Origin: Maridesulfovibrio sp.
GTDB lineage: Bacteria; Desulfobacterota; Desulfovibrionia; Desulfovibrionales; Desulfovibrionaceae
NCBI RefSeq assembly: GCF_963666665.1
Contig: NZ_OY762999.1
Span: 47,501-111,500, forward strand
Length of the DNA stretch: 64,000 nt
Direction: 5' to 3'
Below the pieces are notes generated by a model. That model was not told the DNA's origin. It saw nothing but the letters and a program-made list of their open reading frames with translations, and ran no database searches. The stretch's first letter is position 1, and every line of letters begins with the position of its first letter. The position numbers and the translations under genes were made by a program. Positions 19,621 to 28,568 of this stretch are shown piece after piece.

Positions 19621-20265
19621 TTAAAGCAGATCTTTGGCTACAAAAACGACCCTGCCTATGGGGGCCCAGTTGTGAGCCGGATTATTGCTTTCAAGGACTA
19701 TCGGTCCGGGGGAAATGTCTTGATTTTCAGAAAGAAGCAGGATCTTTCCCGGTTCCCGTGCAACTCTTCGTACAAGAATTTCTTCATCAATACGGACAGC
19801 ATAGATGCGGCCCTCAAAAAAATCTTTCTGTGATTCGTCGACTAGTACGTAGTTGCCGTCTTCAATGCGCGGGGCCATGGCATCTCCGGTGACTGTTAGC
19901 AGTTTCATAGAATCAGCGTTCCCTTTTTCTGCCATCCAGCCGGTGTTGAATGCCAGCATGCTTTGTGCATTGTTATCAATATTCAGCTTTTCGCCGTCCC
20001 GGTCTGCGCGGGCAAGGGCTGTTTGGGGAGTGCGGAAATTATCTCCGCTTGCGGTCTTGTCTTCCGGAAAAACAATACGGGCACCGACTTCATCAAGAAC
20101 TCTCGCCAGTACTTGAATGTGCTTTCCCCGCTCTTGTTTTATGTATCTAATTATCTGGTTTGGAGCCACTCCGCATGCCTTGGCCATTTGTGTCGGATTG
20201 GCGTACTTGCGATTCTGGCCAATCATGTTCCGCAGTCCTTCGACTAAATCATTGTAGAAACCCAT
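19621..20265 (-). CDS. CI/LexA-like HTH repressor with inactive S24 peptidase domain
   Basis: A 214-residue protein. An N-terminal helix-turn-helix (about 22-48, PTQMAKACGVAPNQIIRYIK) is followed by a linker and a C-terminal S24 domain. At the site normally reading GDSM it reads GDAM, so the nucleophile Ser is Ala129. The catalytic Lys position (usually VKR) reads VRR (Arg166). The protein should therefore be unable to cleave itself or be cleaved in an SOS-type response, while still dimerising. It is divergent from a small HTH gene, with three palindromes between them. It may be a prophage-derived or domesticated regulator. Confidence 0.88.
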   Translation of the reverse strand: MGFYNDLVEGLRNMIGQNRKYANPTQMAKACGVAPNQIIRYIKQERGKHIQVLARVLDEVGARIVFPEDKTASGDNFRTPQTALARADRDGEKLNIDNNAQSMLAFNTGWMAEKGNADSMKLLTVTGDAMAPRIEDGNYVLVDESQKDFFEGRIYAVRIDEEILVRRVAREPGKILLLSENQDISPGPIVLESNNPAHNWAPIGRVVFVAKDLL

Positions 20266-20278
20266 ATGTCCTCCTTGG

Positions 20279-20353
20279 TACTAATTAGTATACTTAATTT
20301 AAGTAATTGTCCCTAATAAGTTTCTATTTTTTATCATAATTTACCAATTGGTA
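20279..20353. promoter_or_regulatory. Three TAC...GTA palindromic operators
   Basis: Perfect palindromes are TACTAATTAGTA (20279-20290), TACTTAATTTAAGTA (20291-20305, odd centre) and TACCAATTGGTA (20342-20353). They lie between the S24-type repressor (start at 20265, minus) and the HTH gene (start 20459, plus). The first two abut each other and begin 14 bases upstream of the repressor start, fitting autoregulation. Confidence 0.7.
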
Positions 20354-20458
20354 TTATAAATTTATAAAATGGCTTGCAAATAGATTTTTTTGGTAATAGA
20401 AACTGTCCCTCATTGGTTCTTTTATCGTAAATATCAAAACGTAGAGAGGAGTATGCTG

Positions 20459-20776
20459 ATGGAGGGGGAGAATCTTTCAGGTGCTGTATTGTTTCCTGAC
20501 TTGGAAGGAAGGCGTGCAATGTCAGTGGAAGGCCTGATCAATGTGCTGGGCAGGGAAGCTGCCGAGAGGTTGATGTATTGTTGGGGTGGAACGAGGGTAT
20601 CAGTTCCGGATTTGGATGAGCTGCAAAGACTTAAATTGCGGGAGCGCATTCTCAAGGCTTATGATCGGGGTGCTACCACTGCGCAAGTGGCTGAGAGATT
20701 TGGTGTTTCAGTGCGCACTGCTCAAAGGATTCGTAGTTTTGCCAATTACGTTGAACGTGATTCCGAAATAATGTAA
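20459..20776 (+). CDS. Small helix-turn-helix protein (Mor-like)
   Basis: A 105-residue protein read from ATG 20459, chosen because AGAGGAG ends 7 bases before it; the open frame extends further upstream. The C-terminal half contains ATTAQVAERFGVSVRTAQRI (about 72-91), a clear helix-turn-helix. The N-terminal part (VEGLINVLGREAAERLMYCWGGTRVSVP) resembles phage Mu Mor/C-type activators. It is likely a DNA-binding regulator, paired by divergent arrangement with the S24-type repressor. Confidence 0.75.
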   Translation: MEGENLSGAVLFPDLEGRRAMSVEGLINVLGREAAERLMYCWGGTRVSVPDLDELQRLKLRERILKAYDRGATTAQVAERFGVSVRTAQRIRSFANYVERDSEIM

Positions 20777-20866
20777 TATTTTGTCGAGGTAATGCATTTT
20801 TATTGAGAAATACCTGCTCGGCTTATGTTATTCTCGCAGTGAACTTTCGTCCGGATACCTATTTTT

Positions 20867-23224
20867 ATGAAAACAAAAAAAACAAGCAGTGTTCTCTTAT
20901 ATTTTATCAAGCGATTTTCTTTAGTCGCTGTGCTCATTTTTGCGGTTTCAGCGTGGGCCTTGCTTACTCAACGGACCCAATATCTTAAGATAGTTGAGAA
21001 TCACGAGGTTGATCTGGTCAAAAGTAATATTTCTGCTTTTAATTCATGGCTGGAATCCGACATAGAATATACCGCTATTCTCGCTGGCTTGGTAGAGGAG
21101 CATCTTGACGCTCCGGGTGAACCATCTGTTAAACGTGAACGTATTGCGGAATTGTTTTCCGTATTCGGATCCAAGTGTAAGGGGTGCGTTCAGCTTCGCT
21201 ATCTTTCGTCACAAGGGATGGAGTTGGTCAGGGTTAACTTCGATGCCGGAAGGCCGCTTAGGGTTGCGGGAAACTATCTTCAGGACAAAAGCGGACGCCC
21301 ATATATAATGAATGCAGCAAAGCTCAAAGATGAAGTTTATATATCCAGTTTTGACTTGAATATGGAATTCGGGAAAGTCGTTGTTCCCTATACCCCTGTA
21401 ATCAGGATAGTAAAAAAAGTTTATGCGGATGGTATGGCACCTGGGTTTCTCGTTATCAATTTTTCCGGCGATAAGCTTTTCAAGATTTTTAATGAAGCTG
21501 GAGTTGAATCGTTTGGTGATTTGTTCCTTGTTAATGATAGTGGGGGGTGGATTGTCGGTCCGGACGAAACATATAGCTGGAAATTTCTTTTCAAACCGAA
21601 GGAAGGCCTTCTTGAACAGGAATTTCCTGAAATCTGGAATAATATAAATAACAAGAATGATGGCCAATTTATTGGTCCGGACGGTTTATATACCTTTGAT
21701 TCTTTAAGCAGCAATTCTTTTCATTATATCTTGCGTCAAGATGTCGTGTTTTGTGAGGGCTGGAAAGTTATTTCTCGGGTTCCCAATGATTCCTTAGTGG
21801 TTCCGCGTCGTAATATAATGCTTATCTTGTTGGCTTTTCTCGTATTTATGCTTGGTTACCTGTTCTGGAGGCAAGCTTCTGTGACCGTTGCCAGCGAAGA
21901 TATGCGTCTGGCGCTGGAGGATAGTGAGAAGAGATTCATGGACGTGGCTGATGCTGCCGGAGAATTTATCTGGGAGACCGGTCCGGACGGGAGTTTTGTA
22001 TTTGTTACCGGTAGGGCTGAGGATGTCCTTGGGTATAGTGCTGAGGAGCTTATCGGGCGTTCTCCATTTGATTTTGTGGATGAGGAATTTTCATGGGATG
22101 TGCGCAAGGAATTTTTGGATGCTGCCCAGTTCGGTCACACTTTTAATGGGCTGGTCTTTAGATTCGTCAACCGCGATGGTCGTAAGATCTGGCTCGAATT
22201 TAACGGAGTTCCGGTCTTTGACGCTGAAGGGGTTGTGACCGGATTTCGCGGTGCCACTTCCGATATCAGCACACAGAAAAAAGCCTTGCAGGACTTGCAG
22301 GACCGTGAAGATATGCTCCAGAGCATAAGTGATTCTGTTCAGGATGCTTTAGTCCTTATGGATGAGAAAGGTTTGGTGCATTTTTGGAATCCGGCCGCAG
22401 AGAAAATTTTCGGTTACAGGGCAGATGAAATGCTCGGTGAAAGTCTGCAATGCTGTTTTCATGCAGAGGACAATCTGTCACCGGAAACTTCAGGAAATGG
22501 CGAAAATTATATTGAAGGCCTGCTTTCAAGTTACGGTTCATTTACCGTGAACGTCCGCCGCAAAGGAGGGGATGTTTTTCCGGCTGAAGTACTTCTGTCT
22601 CCTTTACGCAAGGATGATCAGTGGTGGGTGGTAGGAACCTTCAGGGATGTCACCGAGCGTAAGGAAGCAGAGGATAAGTTGCGTAAGCTAGCAACGACCG
22701 ACTCCCTGACCGGACTCAGCAATCGCCGCTTTTTTATGGAAAGTGCAGAGGATGCCTTGGAGCGGACACGCAGGTACGGGCGTGAACTGTCATTATTGAT
22801 GATGGATATTGATTATTTCAAGACGGTAAATGATATGTACGGCCATGATGCCGGTGACGATGTCTTGAAAGGTCTTTCAAAAACAGGTCTTAAAATTTTA
22901 CGTAATATCGACGTCTTCGGAAGGATCGGCGGCGAGGAATTTTCCATTCTTCTTCCTGATACAGGACTTGATGGTGCCATGCAGGTTGCTGAAAGGCTGC
23001 GGGCAGAAATAGAATCCACTAAAATGAATACCCGTTCCGGAGGATTAAAGATTACTGTAAGCATCGGCGTGGCAACATACAGCGAACATACCAAGACATT
23101 GGAGCAGTTGCTCAAGGCGGCGGATATTGGTTTGTATGCGGCTAAGGAGGCTGGACGTAATCAGGTCAAGGTGCAGTTAACCTTGGAAGGTTCATCAGAA
23201 GAAGAGGGTGTTCAGAGTAGCTAA
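20867..23224 (+). CDS. Membrane diguanylate cyclase (periplasmic sensor, two PAS, GGDEF)
   Basis: A 785-residue protein. Membrane helices at about 13-33 and 305-325 flank a ~270-residue periplasmic region of dCache type. Two PAS domains follow (about 350-470 and 475-600), then a GGDEF domain with TDSLTGLSNRRFF and an intact GGEEF at 688-692. RNID, five residues before GGEEF, is a complete RxxD inhibitory site, so product feedback is expected. It makes c-di-GMP at the membrane in response to an unknown periplasmic signal. No clear ribosome site precedes ATG 20867, so the start is less certain. Confidence 0.92.
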   Translation: MKTKKTSSVLLYFIKRFSLVAVLIFAVSAWALLTQRTQYLKIVENHEVDLVKSNISAFNSWLESDIEYTAILAGLVEEHLDAPGEPSVKRERIAELFSVFGSKCKGCVQLRYLSSQGMELVRVNFDAGRPLRVAGNYLQDKSGRPYIMNAAKLKDEVYISSFDLNMEFGKVVVPYTPVIRIVKKVYADGMAPGFLVINFSGDKLFKIFNEAGVESFGDLFLVNDSGGWIVGPDETYSWKFLFKPKEGLLEQEFPEIWNNINNKNDGQFIGPDGLYTFDSLSSNSFHYILRQDVVFCEGWKVISRVPNDSLVVPRRNIMLILLAFLVFMLGYLFWRQASVTVASEDMRLALEDSEKRFMDVADAAGEFIWETGPDGSFVFVTGRAEDVLGYSAEELIGRSPFDFVDEEFSWDVRKEFLDAAQFGHTFNGLVFRFVNRDGRKIWLEFNGVPVFDAEGVVTGFRGATSDISTQKKALQDLQDREDMLQSISDSVQDALVLMDEKGLVHFWNPAAEKIFGYRADEMLGESLQCCFHAEDNLSPETSGNGENYIEGLLSSYGSFTVNVRRKGGDVFPAEVLLSPLRKDDQWWVVGTFRDVTERKEAEDKLRKLATTDSLTGLSNRRFFMESAEDALERTRRYGRELSLLMMDIDYFKTVNDMYGHDAGDDVLKGLSKTGLKILRNIDVFGRIGGEEFSILLPDTGLDGAMQVAERLRAEIESTKMNTRSGGLKITVSIGVATYSEHTKTLEQLLKAADIGLYAAKEAGRNQVKVQLTLEGSSEEEGVQSS

Positions 23225-23231
23225 AGAAGAA

Positions 23232-23262
23232 GCCCGGAAGTTTTTTCTTCCGGGCCTGTTTT
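23232..23262. terminator. Bidirectional terminator between the cyclase and cheX
   Basis: GCCCGGAAG (23232-23240), loop TTTTTT, CTTCCGGGC (23247-23255), then CTGTTTTTT. The two genes converge here. Confidence 0.85.
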
Positions 23263-23721
23263 TTAATCGAAGCCGAATTCAATTGTAAATTTGCCGTGGT
23301 CTGTGGTGAATGGAATCGCCATTACCGGACCGGCTGTAACATGGGCAATGGTGTGGTTGTCCCCCATAATGACTGTTGGGGTGGAGCCTTGAAGCTTGTA
23401 TCCCATTTCAGTCAATCCTGCCCTGGCCTGACCGGAAACCATGTTAGTTATTTCTCCGACAGCATCTTTTACATCCTGAATGATGTCCTGAATGTCATCT
23501 CCGAGCATGTTTTTTACGATCTGAGCGGCACAGGCTTTTTCAAAAGTAATTGAGATGCTTCCGTTTACTGACCCTGTAAAGCCGACTATGCCCGTTACAT
23601 CCCCGTTGGCGACATTACCTTTTTTCACAAACGGTTTACCCGCTGTAGGCGTAATCATGGCCATCATTGTCAGGATGTCCGAGGTGGCCTTGATAAAAGG
23701 TTTTGCCAATTCTACATTCAT
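23263..23721 (-). CDS. cheX: CheX-family chemotaxis phosphatase
   Basis: A 152-residue CheC/CheX-fold protein. The single ExxN catalytic signature is in VGEITNMVSG (Glu90, Asn93), typical of CheX. Such proteins remove phosphate from CheY-like receivers in the cytoplasm. It stands alone between a cyclase and glnS, so its receiver partner is unknown; one of the many receivers encoded in this window is possible. Confidence 0.88.
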   Translation of the reverse strand: MNVELAKPFIKATSDILTMMAMITPTAGKPFVKKGNVANGDVTGIVGFTGSVNGSISITFEKACAAQIVKNMLGDDIQDIIQDVKDAVGEITNMVSGQARAGLTEMGYKLQGSTPTVIMGDNHTIAHVTAGPVMAIPFTTDHGKFTIEFGFD

Positions 23722-24109
23722 TATAGCGACTCCTTAAAAAAAGTTGGCATATATGTTTGCGTGGTAATCCGGAAGAAATTCTCCCCTGTTGTTCCGGGCT
23801 TACCTTTATTTCATGTTTTAGGTCATGAATTATTCCAATGCAGTTGCGCTTTCAGCACCTTAACAGAAAAATAGATCATGAACAATTTTTTTAAGAGTGC
23901 TTTCAATGTTTTGACATTATTTTTTGGGTTGTTTCAGTCGGCGTATGGAGAAATCGCAGTTAAAGGTAAAAACAGGCTTGCCGGGCCTTATATGATGTTT
24001 GACCACAGGCATAAATTCTCGTATTTAGATAAGATTCTTAGTTAATGATGCTTGCCTGCTGATTTATTGTCCGGGCAGTTGGAAGATAAAAATCAAGGAT
24101 TACAGATAG
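23722..24109. other. Intergenic region between cheX and glnS
   Basis: An AT-rich 388-base stretch between divergent genes. A TTGACA lies near 23914 without a convincing -10 at 17 bases. I see no RNA gene, repeat or clear operator. Confidence 0.4.
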
Positions 24110-25801
24110 ATGTCAGATAATAACACCGAGTCCAATGTAGGTAAGAACTTTATTACCGCGATTATTGATAAAGATAATGAAACAGGAAAATACGAAGGCA
24201 GGGTGGCGACCCGTTTCCCTCCCGAGCCCAACGGTTACCTGCATATCGGCCATGCCAAGTCCATCTGCCTGAACTTCGGGCTTGCCAAGGATTACAAGGG
24301 TACCTGCAACCTGCGTTTTGACGATACCAACCCGGTCAAGGAAGATACTGAATATGTGGAGTCCATCGAGAAGGATGTCCGCTGGCTTGGTTTCGACTGG
24401 GAGGACAGGCTGCACTATTCCTCTGACTATTTTGACAAGCTTTATGGTTTTGCCGTCCAGTTGATCAAAGAAGGTAAAGCTTATGTGGATAGCCTCAGTG
24501 CCGAGGAAATTCGTGAATACCGGGGTACCCTCACTGAGCCGGGCAAGAACAGCCCTTACCGTGACCGCTCCGTCGAAGAAAACCTTGATCTTTTCGAACG
24601 TATGAAAAACGGTGAATTCGAAGACGGTACACACGTTCTTCGCGCTAAGATCGACATGGCTTCTCCAAATGTGATCCTGCGTGATCCCACCATCTATCGT
24701 ATCAGGAAGGCCCACCATCACCGTACCGGTGATAAATGGTGCATCTATCCCATGTACGATTTTACCCATTGTATTTCCGATTCATTGGAGAAGATTACCC
24801 ATTCCATCTGCACCCTTGAGTTCGAAAACAACCGTGCGCTTTACGACTGGACCCTTGAGAATCTGGGCGTCTACCGTCCGCAGCAGATTGAGTTCGCAAG
24901 GCTTAACCTGAGCTATACTGTAATGAGTAAGCGCCGTCTTATTCAGTTGGTGGAAGAAGGCCACGTTTCAGCTTGGGATGATCCGCGCATGCCGACAATT
25001 TCCGGTATGAGAAGGCGTGGTTATTCTCCTGCTTCCATTCGAAATTTCTGTGAACGCATCGGTGTGGCAAAGGCTGCCAACATGGTGGATTTTGCCCTGC
25101 TTGAGTTCTCCGTACGTGAAGATCTTAATGCCCACTCCAACAGGGTGATGGGCGTCGTTGATCCCATCAAGCTGGTTATAGATAACTATCCCGAAGGTCA
25201 GGTTGAGGAGTTCGAAGTTCAGAACAACCCAGAAGACGAATCTGCCGGAAGCCGTAAGATTCCTTTCTCCAAGACCCTGTATATTGAGCGTGATGACTTC
25301 ATGGAAGATGCTCCCAAGAAGTACTTCAGGCTTTCAGTGGGACGTGAGGTTCGCCTGCGTGCTGCATATTACGTGACCTGTACTGATGTGATTAAAGATG
25401 AGAACGGTGAAGTAGTTGAACTCCGCTGTACTTATGATCCGGAAACACGCGGTGGCTGGTCCAATGACGGGCGCAAGGTTAAGGGAACTATTCATTGGGT
25501 TTCTGTGGACCATGCTGTTGAGGCTGAGGTCCGCCTTTACGAACATCTCTTCACCAAAGAGAATCCCATGGACAATAAAGACGGTTCCGACTTCAAGGAT
25601 CATATCAACCCTGATTCCCTTGAAGTTCGTACAGCTTATGTCGAGCCTTCCCTTGCAAGTGTGGAACCCGGTTTCCGCTGCCAGTTTGAGAGGATCGGCT
25701 ACTTCTGTGCCGATACTGACTATACTCCTGAAAAGCCGGTATTCAACAGAACAGTCACCTTGCGTGACTCTTGGAAGAAAATTGCCAATAATCAGAAATA
25801 G
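24110..25801 (+). CDS. glnS: Glutaminyl-tRNA synthetase
   Basis: A 563-residue class I tRNA synthetase. The HIGH motif is in PEPNGYLHIGHAKSI, the KMSKS equivalent in VMSKRRL, and the GlnRS anticodon-binding beta-barrels fill the C-terminal third. It charges tRNA(Gln) directly, so the organism need not rely wholly on GatCAB for Gln-tRNA. It is a single-gene unit with a weak ribosome site (AAGGA, long spacing) and a terminator after it. Confidence 0.97.
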   Translation: MSDNNTESNVGKNFITAIIDKDNETGKYEGRVATRFPPEPNGYLHIGHAKSICLNFGLAKDYKGTCNLRFDDTNPVKEDTEYVESIEKDVRWLGFDWEDRLHYSSDYFDKLYGFAVQLIKEGKAYVDSLSAEEIREYRGTLTEPGKNSPYRDRSVEENLDLFERMKNGEFEDGTHVLRAKIDMASPNVILRDPTIYRIRKAHHHRTGDKWCIYPMYDFTHCISDSLEKITHSICTLEFENNRALYDWTLENLGVYRPQQIEFARLNLSYTVMSKRRLIQLVEEGHVSAWDDPRMPTISGMRRRGYSPASIRNFCERIGVAKAANMVDFALLEFSVREDLNAHSNRVMGVVDPIKLVIDNYPEGQVEEFEVQNNPEDESAGSRKIPFSKTLYIERDDFMEDAPKKYFRLSVGREVRLRAAYYVTCTDVIKDENGEVVELRCTYDPETRGGWSNDGRKVKGTIHWVSVDHAVEAEVRLYEHLFTKENPMDNKDGSDFKDHINPDSLEVRTAYVEPSLASVEPGFRCQFERIGYFCADTDYTPEKPVFNRTVTLRDSWKKIANNQK

Positions 25802-25836
25802 TATTACCGTACCTTAACGGGTACGGATAAAATTTT

Positions 25837-25868
25837 GCGGGGTCCTTAGGGGTCCCGCATTTTTTTTT
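25837..25868 (+). terminator. Intrinsic terminator after glnS
   Basis: A GCGGG...CCCGC stem (25837-25858) is followed by ATTTTTTTTT. Confidence 0.8.
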
Positions 25869-26016
25869 CGTCGCTGTATACTTCCCACCCATAAAAATAT
25901 GTGCGGGATAATTGGGATGAAATGTTTTGTATAAAGTGCTATTTCTTGAGTAACTAATAATACTGAATTTCGAATTGTTATTTTGATTGATCGAGATATG
26001 AACCGGAGGTCGAAGA

Positions 26017-27522
26017 ATGACTGCTGAAATAGAGAGCGGTTCCAAGCTTGCCATAGCCATTGCCGGAAGAAGTAATGTAGGTAAATCTTCCATAATACGT
26101 GCCCTTTCAGGGATTGAGAGTGACGAAGTCAGTCCTGTGGCCAGTGAAGATGAAATGTATCCCCTTACAAGAGCGGAAATTCATCCGCTGGGCCCGGTAA
26201 CCATTTATGATACCGACGCACATGTTCCCGGTGATGACCGGGCCCGGGCCATCAAAGATGCATTGTATAGTGTTGATGTTGCAGTAATTGTTACCGATGA
26301 TTCAGGTATTCTTGATGAAGAACGTGAGCTGACCAATCTGTTACGTGATCGCGGAATTCCCTGTGTGATGGTTTTTAATAAGGCCGACATCAGGAGGCCC
26401 AGCCTTGCTGATATGGAATTCTGCGGTTCGCGCGGGGTACGTTTTGTTGCTACTTCCACTATTGATGGCCGGGGCATTGAACGACTCAAGAAGTCGATCA
26501 TGGCTCTTGCGCCGGAAGAGAATATGCTTGATCCCGTGCTGGCCCGTGACCTTATGGGCCGGGGGGATTTTGTGGTCTGCGTGGTCTCTGAAGATCCTGT
26601 CTCGCCCAAAGGCCGGCTGGGGCTGCCCAAGTCGCAGGTGCTGCGGGAAATTCTTGATGCCGGGGGCATTGCGGTTATCGTCAAGGAAGGAGAGCTTTAC
26701 CAGACTATTTCCGGTCATAAGAGGCGTCCGGCCCTTGTTATAGCCGATTCCGAACCCATTAAGAAGGTCATGGATTTGATTCCGCGCGATGTCTCTTTGA
26801 CAACTTTCCCGATTCTTTTTGCCCGCCATAAGGGTAATCTGGAGCAGTTGGTACAGGGCGCTAATGCGATAGACCATCTTCAGGATGGAGATAAGGTCCT
26901 CATTGTTGAGGCCTGCCCTCACCACCCTAAAGCCGAGGACCTTGGCAAAGAAATGATCCCCGCAAGAATTGCCGGGTATACAAACCGTAATATTATTTTT
27001 GAATCAAAGACCGGGTGCGGTTTACCCATTGATCTTTCTGAGTACAAGCTTGTCGTTCATTGCGGGGCCTGCATGGCTGAAAGGGCTGACATGCTTAGAA
27101 GGATCAGGGATTGTGATCGCCAGCAGGTTCCCATTACCAACTACGGGCTTGCCGTTGCCAAGGTGGATGGAACACTTAAGCGTCTGATCGAACCTTTTTA
27201 TAAGGATGAAGTTGAAGAGCGTAAGGAGTTGACCGGCAAGATCAATGTGTTCAGGGGGAGCAATTCGCAGGCTATGCATCTGGTTGTTCCTGCTGAGATA
27301 CATCCTGAGAAAGCTGTCCCGTTTAACCTGATGTATTTGTTCGGAGATATCGAGGTTACAAAGGAGCACATCGGTTTTGCCTCCTTGCCCTTTGCCCGAG
27401 GAGGCCAGCAGAAGATCAAAAAGTTTGTCGAAGAACATGGATATTGTTTTTACAAATGGCCCGGACGTGTCTTGGGCGCTGATCTTGGCGGACTTCTTGA
27501 TTCAGACGATGACGAAGCTTGA
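26017..27522 (+). CDS. hydF: [FeFe] hydrogenase H-cluster maturation GTPase HydF, with C-terminal extension
   Basis: A 501-residue protein. The N-terminal GTPase has the P-loop GRSNVGKSS (17-25) and NKAD. The cluster-binding region has CPHH and HCGAC about 45 residues apart, matching the HydF CxH-x45-53-HCxxC pattern. HydF is the scaffold that carries the diiron subcluster made by HydE and HydG and loads it into [FeFe] hydrogenase. HydF is usually about 400 residues; residues ~409-501 here (from INVFRGSNSQ, ending DSDDDEA) are extra and unassigned. hydE, hydG and hydrogenase genes are not in the window. The next gene starts 16 bases after the stop. Confidence 0.92.
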   Translation: MTAEIESGSKLAIAIAGRSNVGKSSIIRALSGIESDEVSPVASEDEMYPLTRAEIHPLGPVTIYDTDAHVPGDDRARAIKDALYSVDVAVIVTDDSGILDEERELTNLLRDRGIPCVMVFNKADIRRPSLADMEFCGSRGVRFVATSTIDGRGIERLKKSIMALAPEENMLDPVLARDLMGRGDFVVCVVSEDPVSPKGRLGLPKSQVLREILDAGGIAVIVKEGELYQTISGHKRRPALVIADSEPIKKVMDLIPRDVSLTTFPILFARHKGNLEQLVQGANAIDHLQDGDKVLIVEACPHHPKAEDLGKEMIPARIAGYTNRNIIFESKTGCGLPIDLSEYKLVVHCGACMAERADMLRRIRDCDRQQVPITNYGLAVAKVDGTLKRLIEPFYKDEVEERKELTGKINVFRGSNSQAMHLVVPAEIHPEKAVPFNLMYLFGDIEVTKEHIGFASLPFARGGQQKIKKFVEEHGYCFYKWPGRVLGADLGGLLDSDDDEA

Positions 27523-27538
27523 TAATTAGGTGAAGTTC

Positions 27539-28552
27539 ATGAGCAGGGCAAAAGTATATATTGGAATGGTTTTATTCCTTTTTATATCTGTTTTCACTTT
27601 AAGAAGTATCTCTATTTGCCATGCTGAAACCATGAAAATCGGGTTTGTAGCTTCCGGCGATACCATTAATGATAATTCTTTCAACGAGATGGTCGCGGCT
27701 GGTTTGCGGCGACTTCAAAAAGAGAGACATGTTGAATTAGTGGTCCGTAGAGGAGGGTTTACTGTAGATTCCGTTACTGAGGCTGTCGAATCCGCGATTA
27801 GCGAGGGAGCTGAAATTGTTGTGGTCAACAGTATGCCTGTCGGAAATCGTTTCGGGGAAATAGTTCTTGATCATCCTGAGGTTGTTTTCATTTTTAATGA
27901 TTCTACAATTGATGGATATTCGAATGTTGTTTCAATCAATTACGCGCATGGTTCGGGATCGTGTCTGGTTGGGGCTTTATGTGCTTGGCAGACAAAAACA
28001 GGTAAAATAGGATTTATCGGTGGAAATGAGCTGCCCGTCATTACGGAATTTTTGAAAGGGTTTCAGCGTGGTGTGGAACTTTCCGGCAAGGAAGTCGAAG
28101 TTGATGTCAAGTTCGTGCGCCGGGGTAGTTCCGAGAAAGGGTTTGAAGATCCGCAGCAGGCTAATGCTTTGGCTTTGAAGATGTATGGTTCTGGGACAGA
28201 TATCATTTATGCTGTAGCCGGTCTTTCCGGTAACGGCATAATTCAGGCTGCTCGCGAGACTGGTAATCTGGTTGTGGGCGTGGATTCCGATCAGGATCAC
28301 CTGGCTAAGGGTACTGTCCTGACCAGTATGATGAAGAGGCTAGATGTGGCCGTATACAAGGAATGTCTTGCTGTTTTGAACGGTAACTTTACTCCGGGGC
28401 GTAAAGCATATGGTCTTGCAGACGGCGCTGTCGGATTGACTGAAATGAAATATAGTAAGAATTTGATTTCTCATGATGTTCTTCGTCTTCTTGAAAATTT
28501 GAGGAAGGATCTTGTTTCGGGTAAAATCAAGGTGGAACCTTCAGCTCAGTAA
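27539..28552 (+). CDS. BMP-family periplasmic binding protein
   Basis: A 337-residue protein read from ATG 27539 (AGGTGAAG lies just before; an in-frame GTG at 27530 sits inside that site). A signal peptide with cleavage near CHA is followed by a BMP/PnrA-like fold (KIGFVASGDTINDNSFNEM ... VGVDSDQDHLAKGTVLTSMM). Known members bind purine nucleosides and other small ligands and feed ABC transporters. No permease or ATPase gene is near. Instead a hybrid kinase begins 16 bases downstream, so it is more likely the ligand-sensing partner of that kinase, as LuxP is for LuxQ. The ligand is unknown. Confidence 0.87.
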   Translation: MSRAKVYIGMVLFLFISVFTLRSISICHAETMKIGFVASGDTINDNSFNEMVAAGLRRLQKERHVELVVRRGGFTVDSVTEAVESAISEGAEIVVVNSMPVGNRFGEIVLDHPEVVFIFNDSTIDGYSNVVSINYAHGSGSCLVGALCAWQTKTGKIGFIGGNELPVITEFLKGFQRGVELSGKEVEVDVKFVRRGSSEKGFEDPQQANALALKMYGSGTDIIYAVAGLSGNGIIQAARETGNLVVGVDSDQDHLAKGTVLTSMMKRLDVAVYKECLAVLNGNFTPGRKAYGLADGAVGLTEMKYSKNLISHDVLRLLENLRKDLVSGKIKVEPSAQ

Positions 28553-28568
28553 AGCGGGATGTTTTTTG

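Noticed and set aside
23742..23760. TTGGCATATATGTTTGC as a sigma54 promoter
   Set aside because: GG and GC are 11 bases apart instead of 10, and the adjacent gene runs on the other strand.
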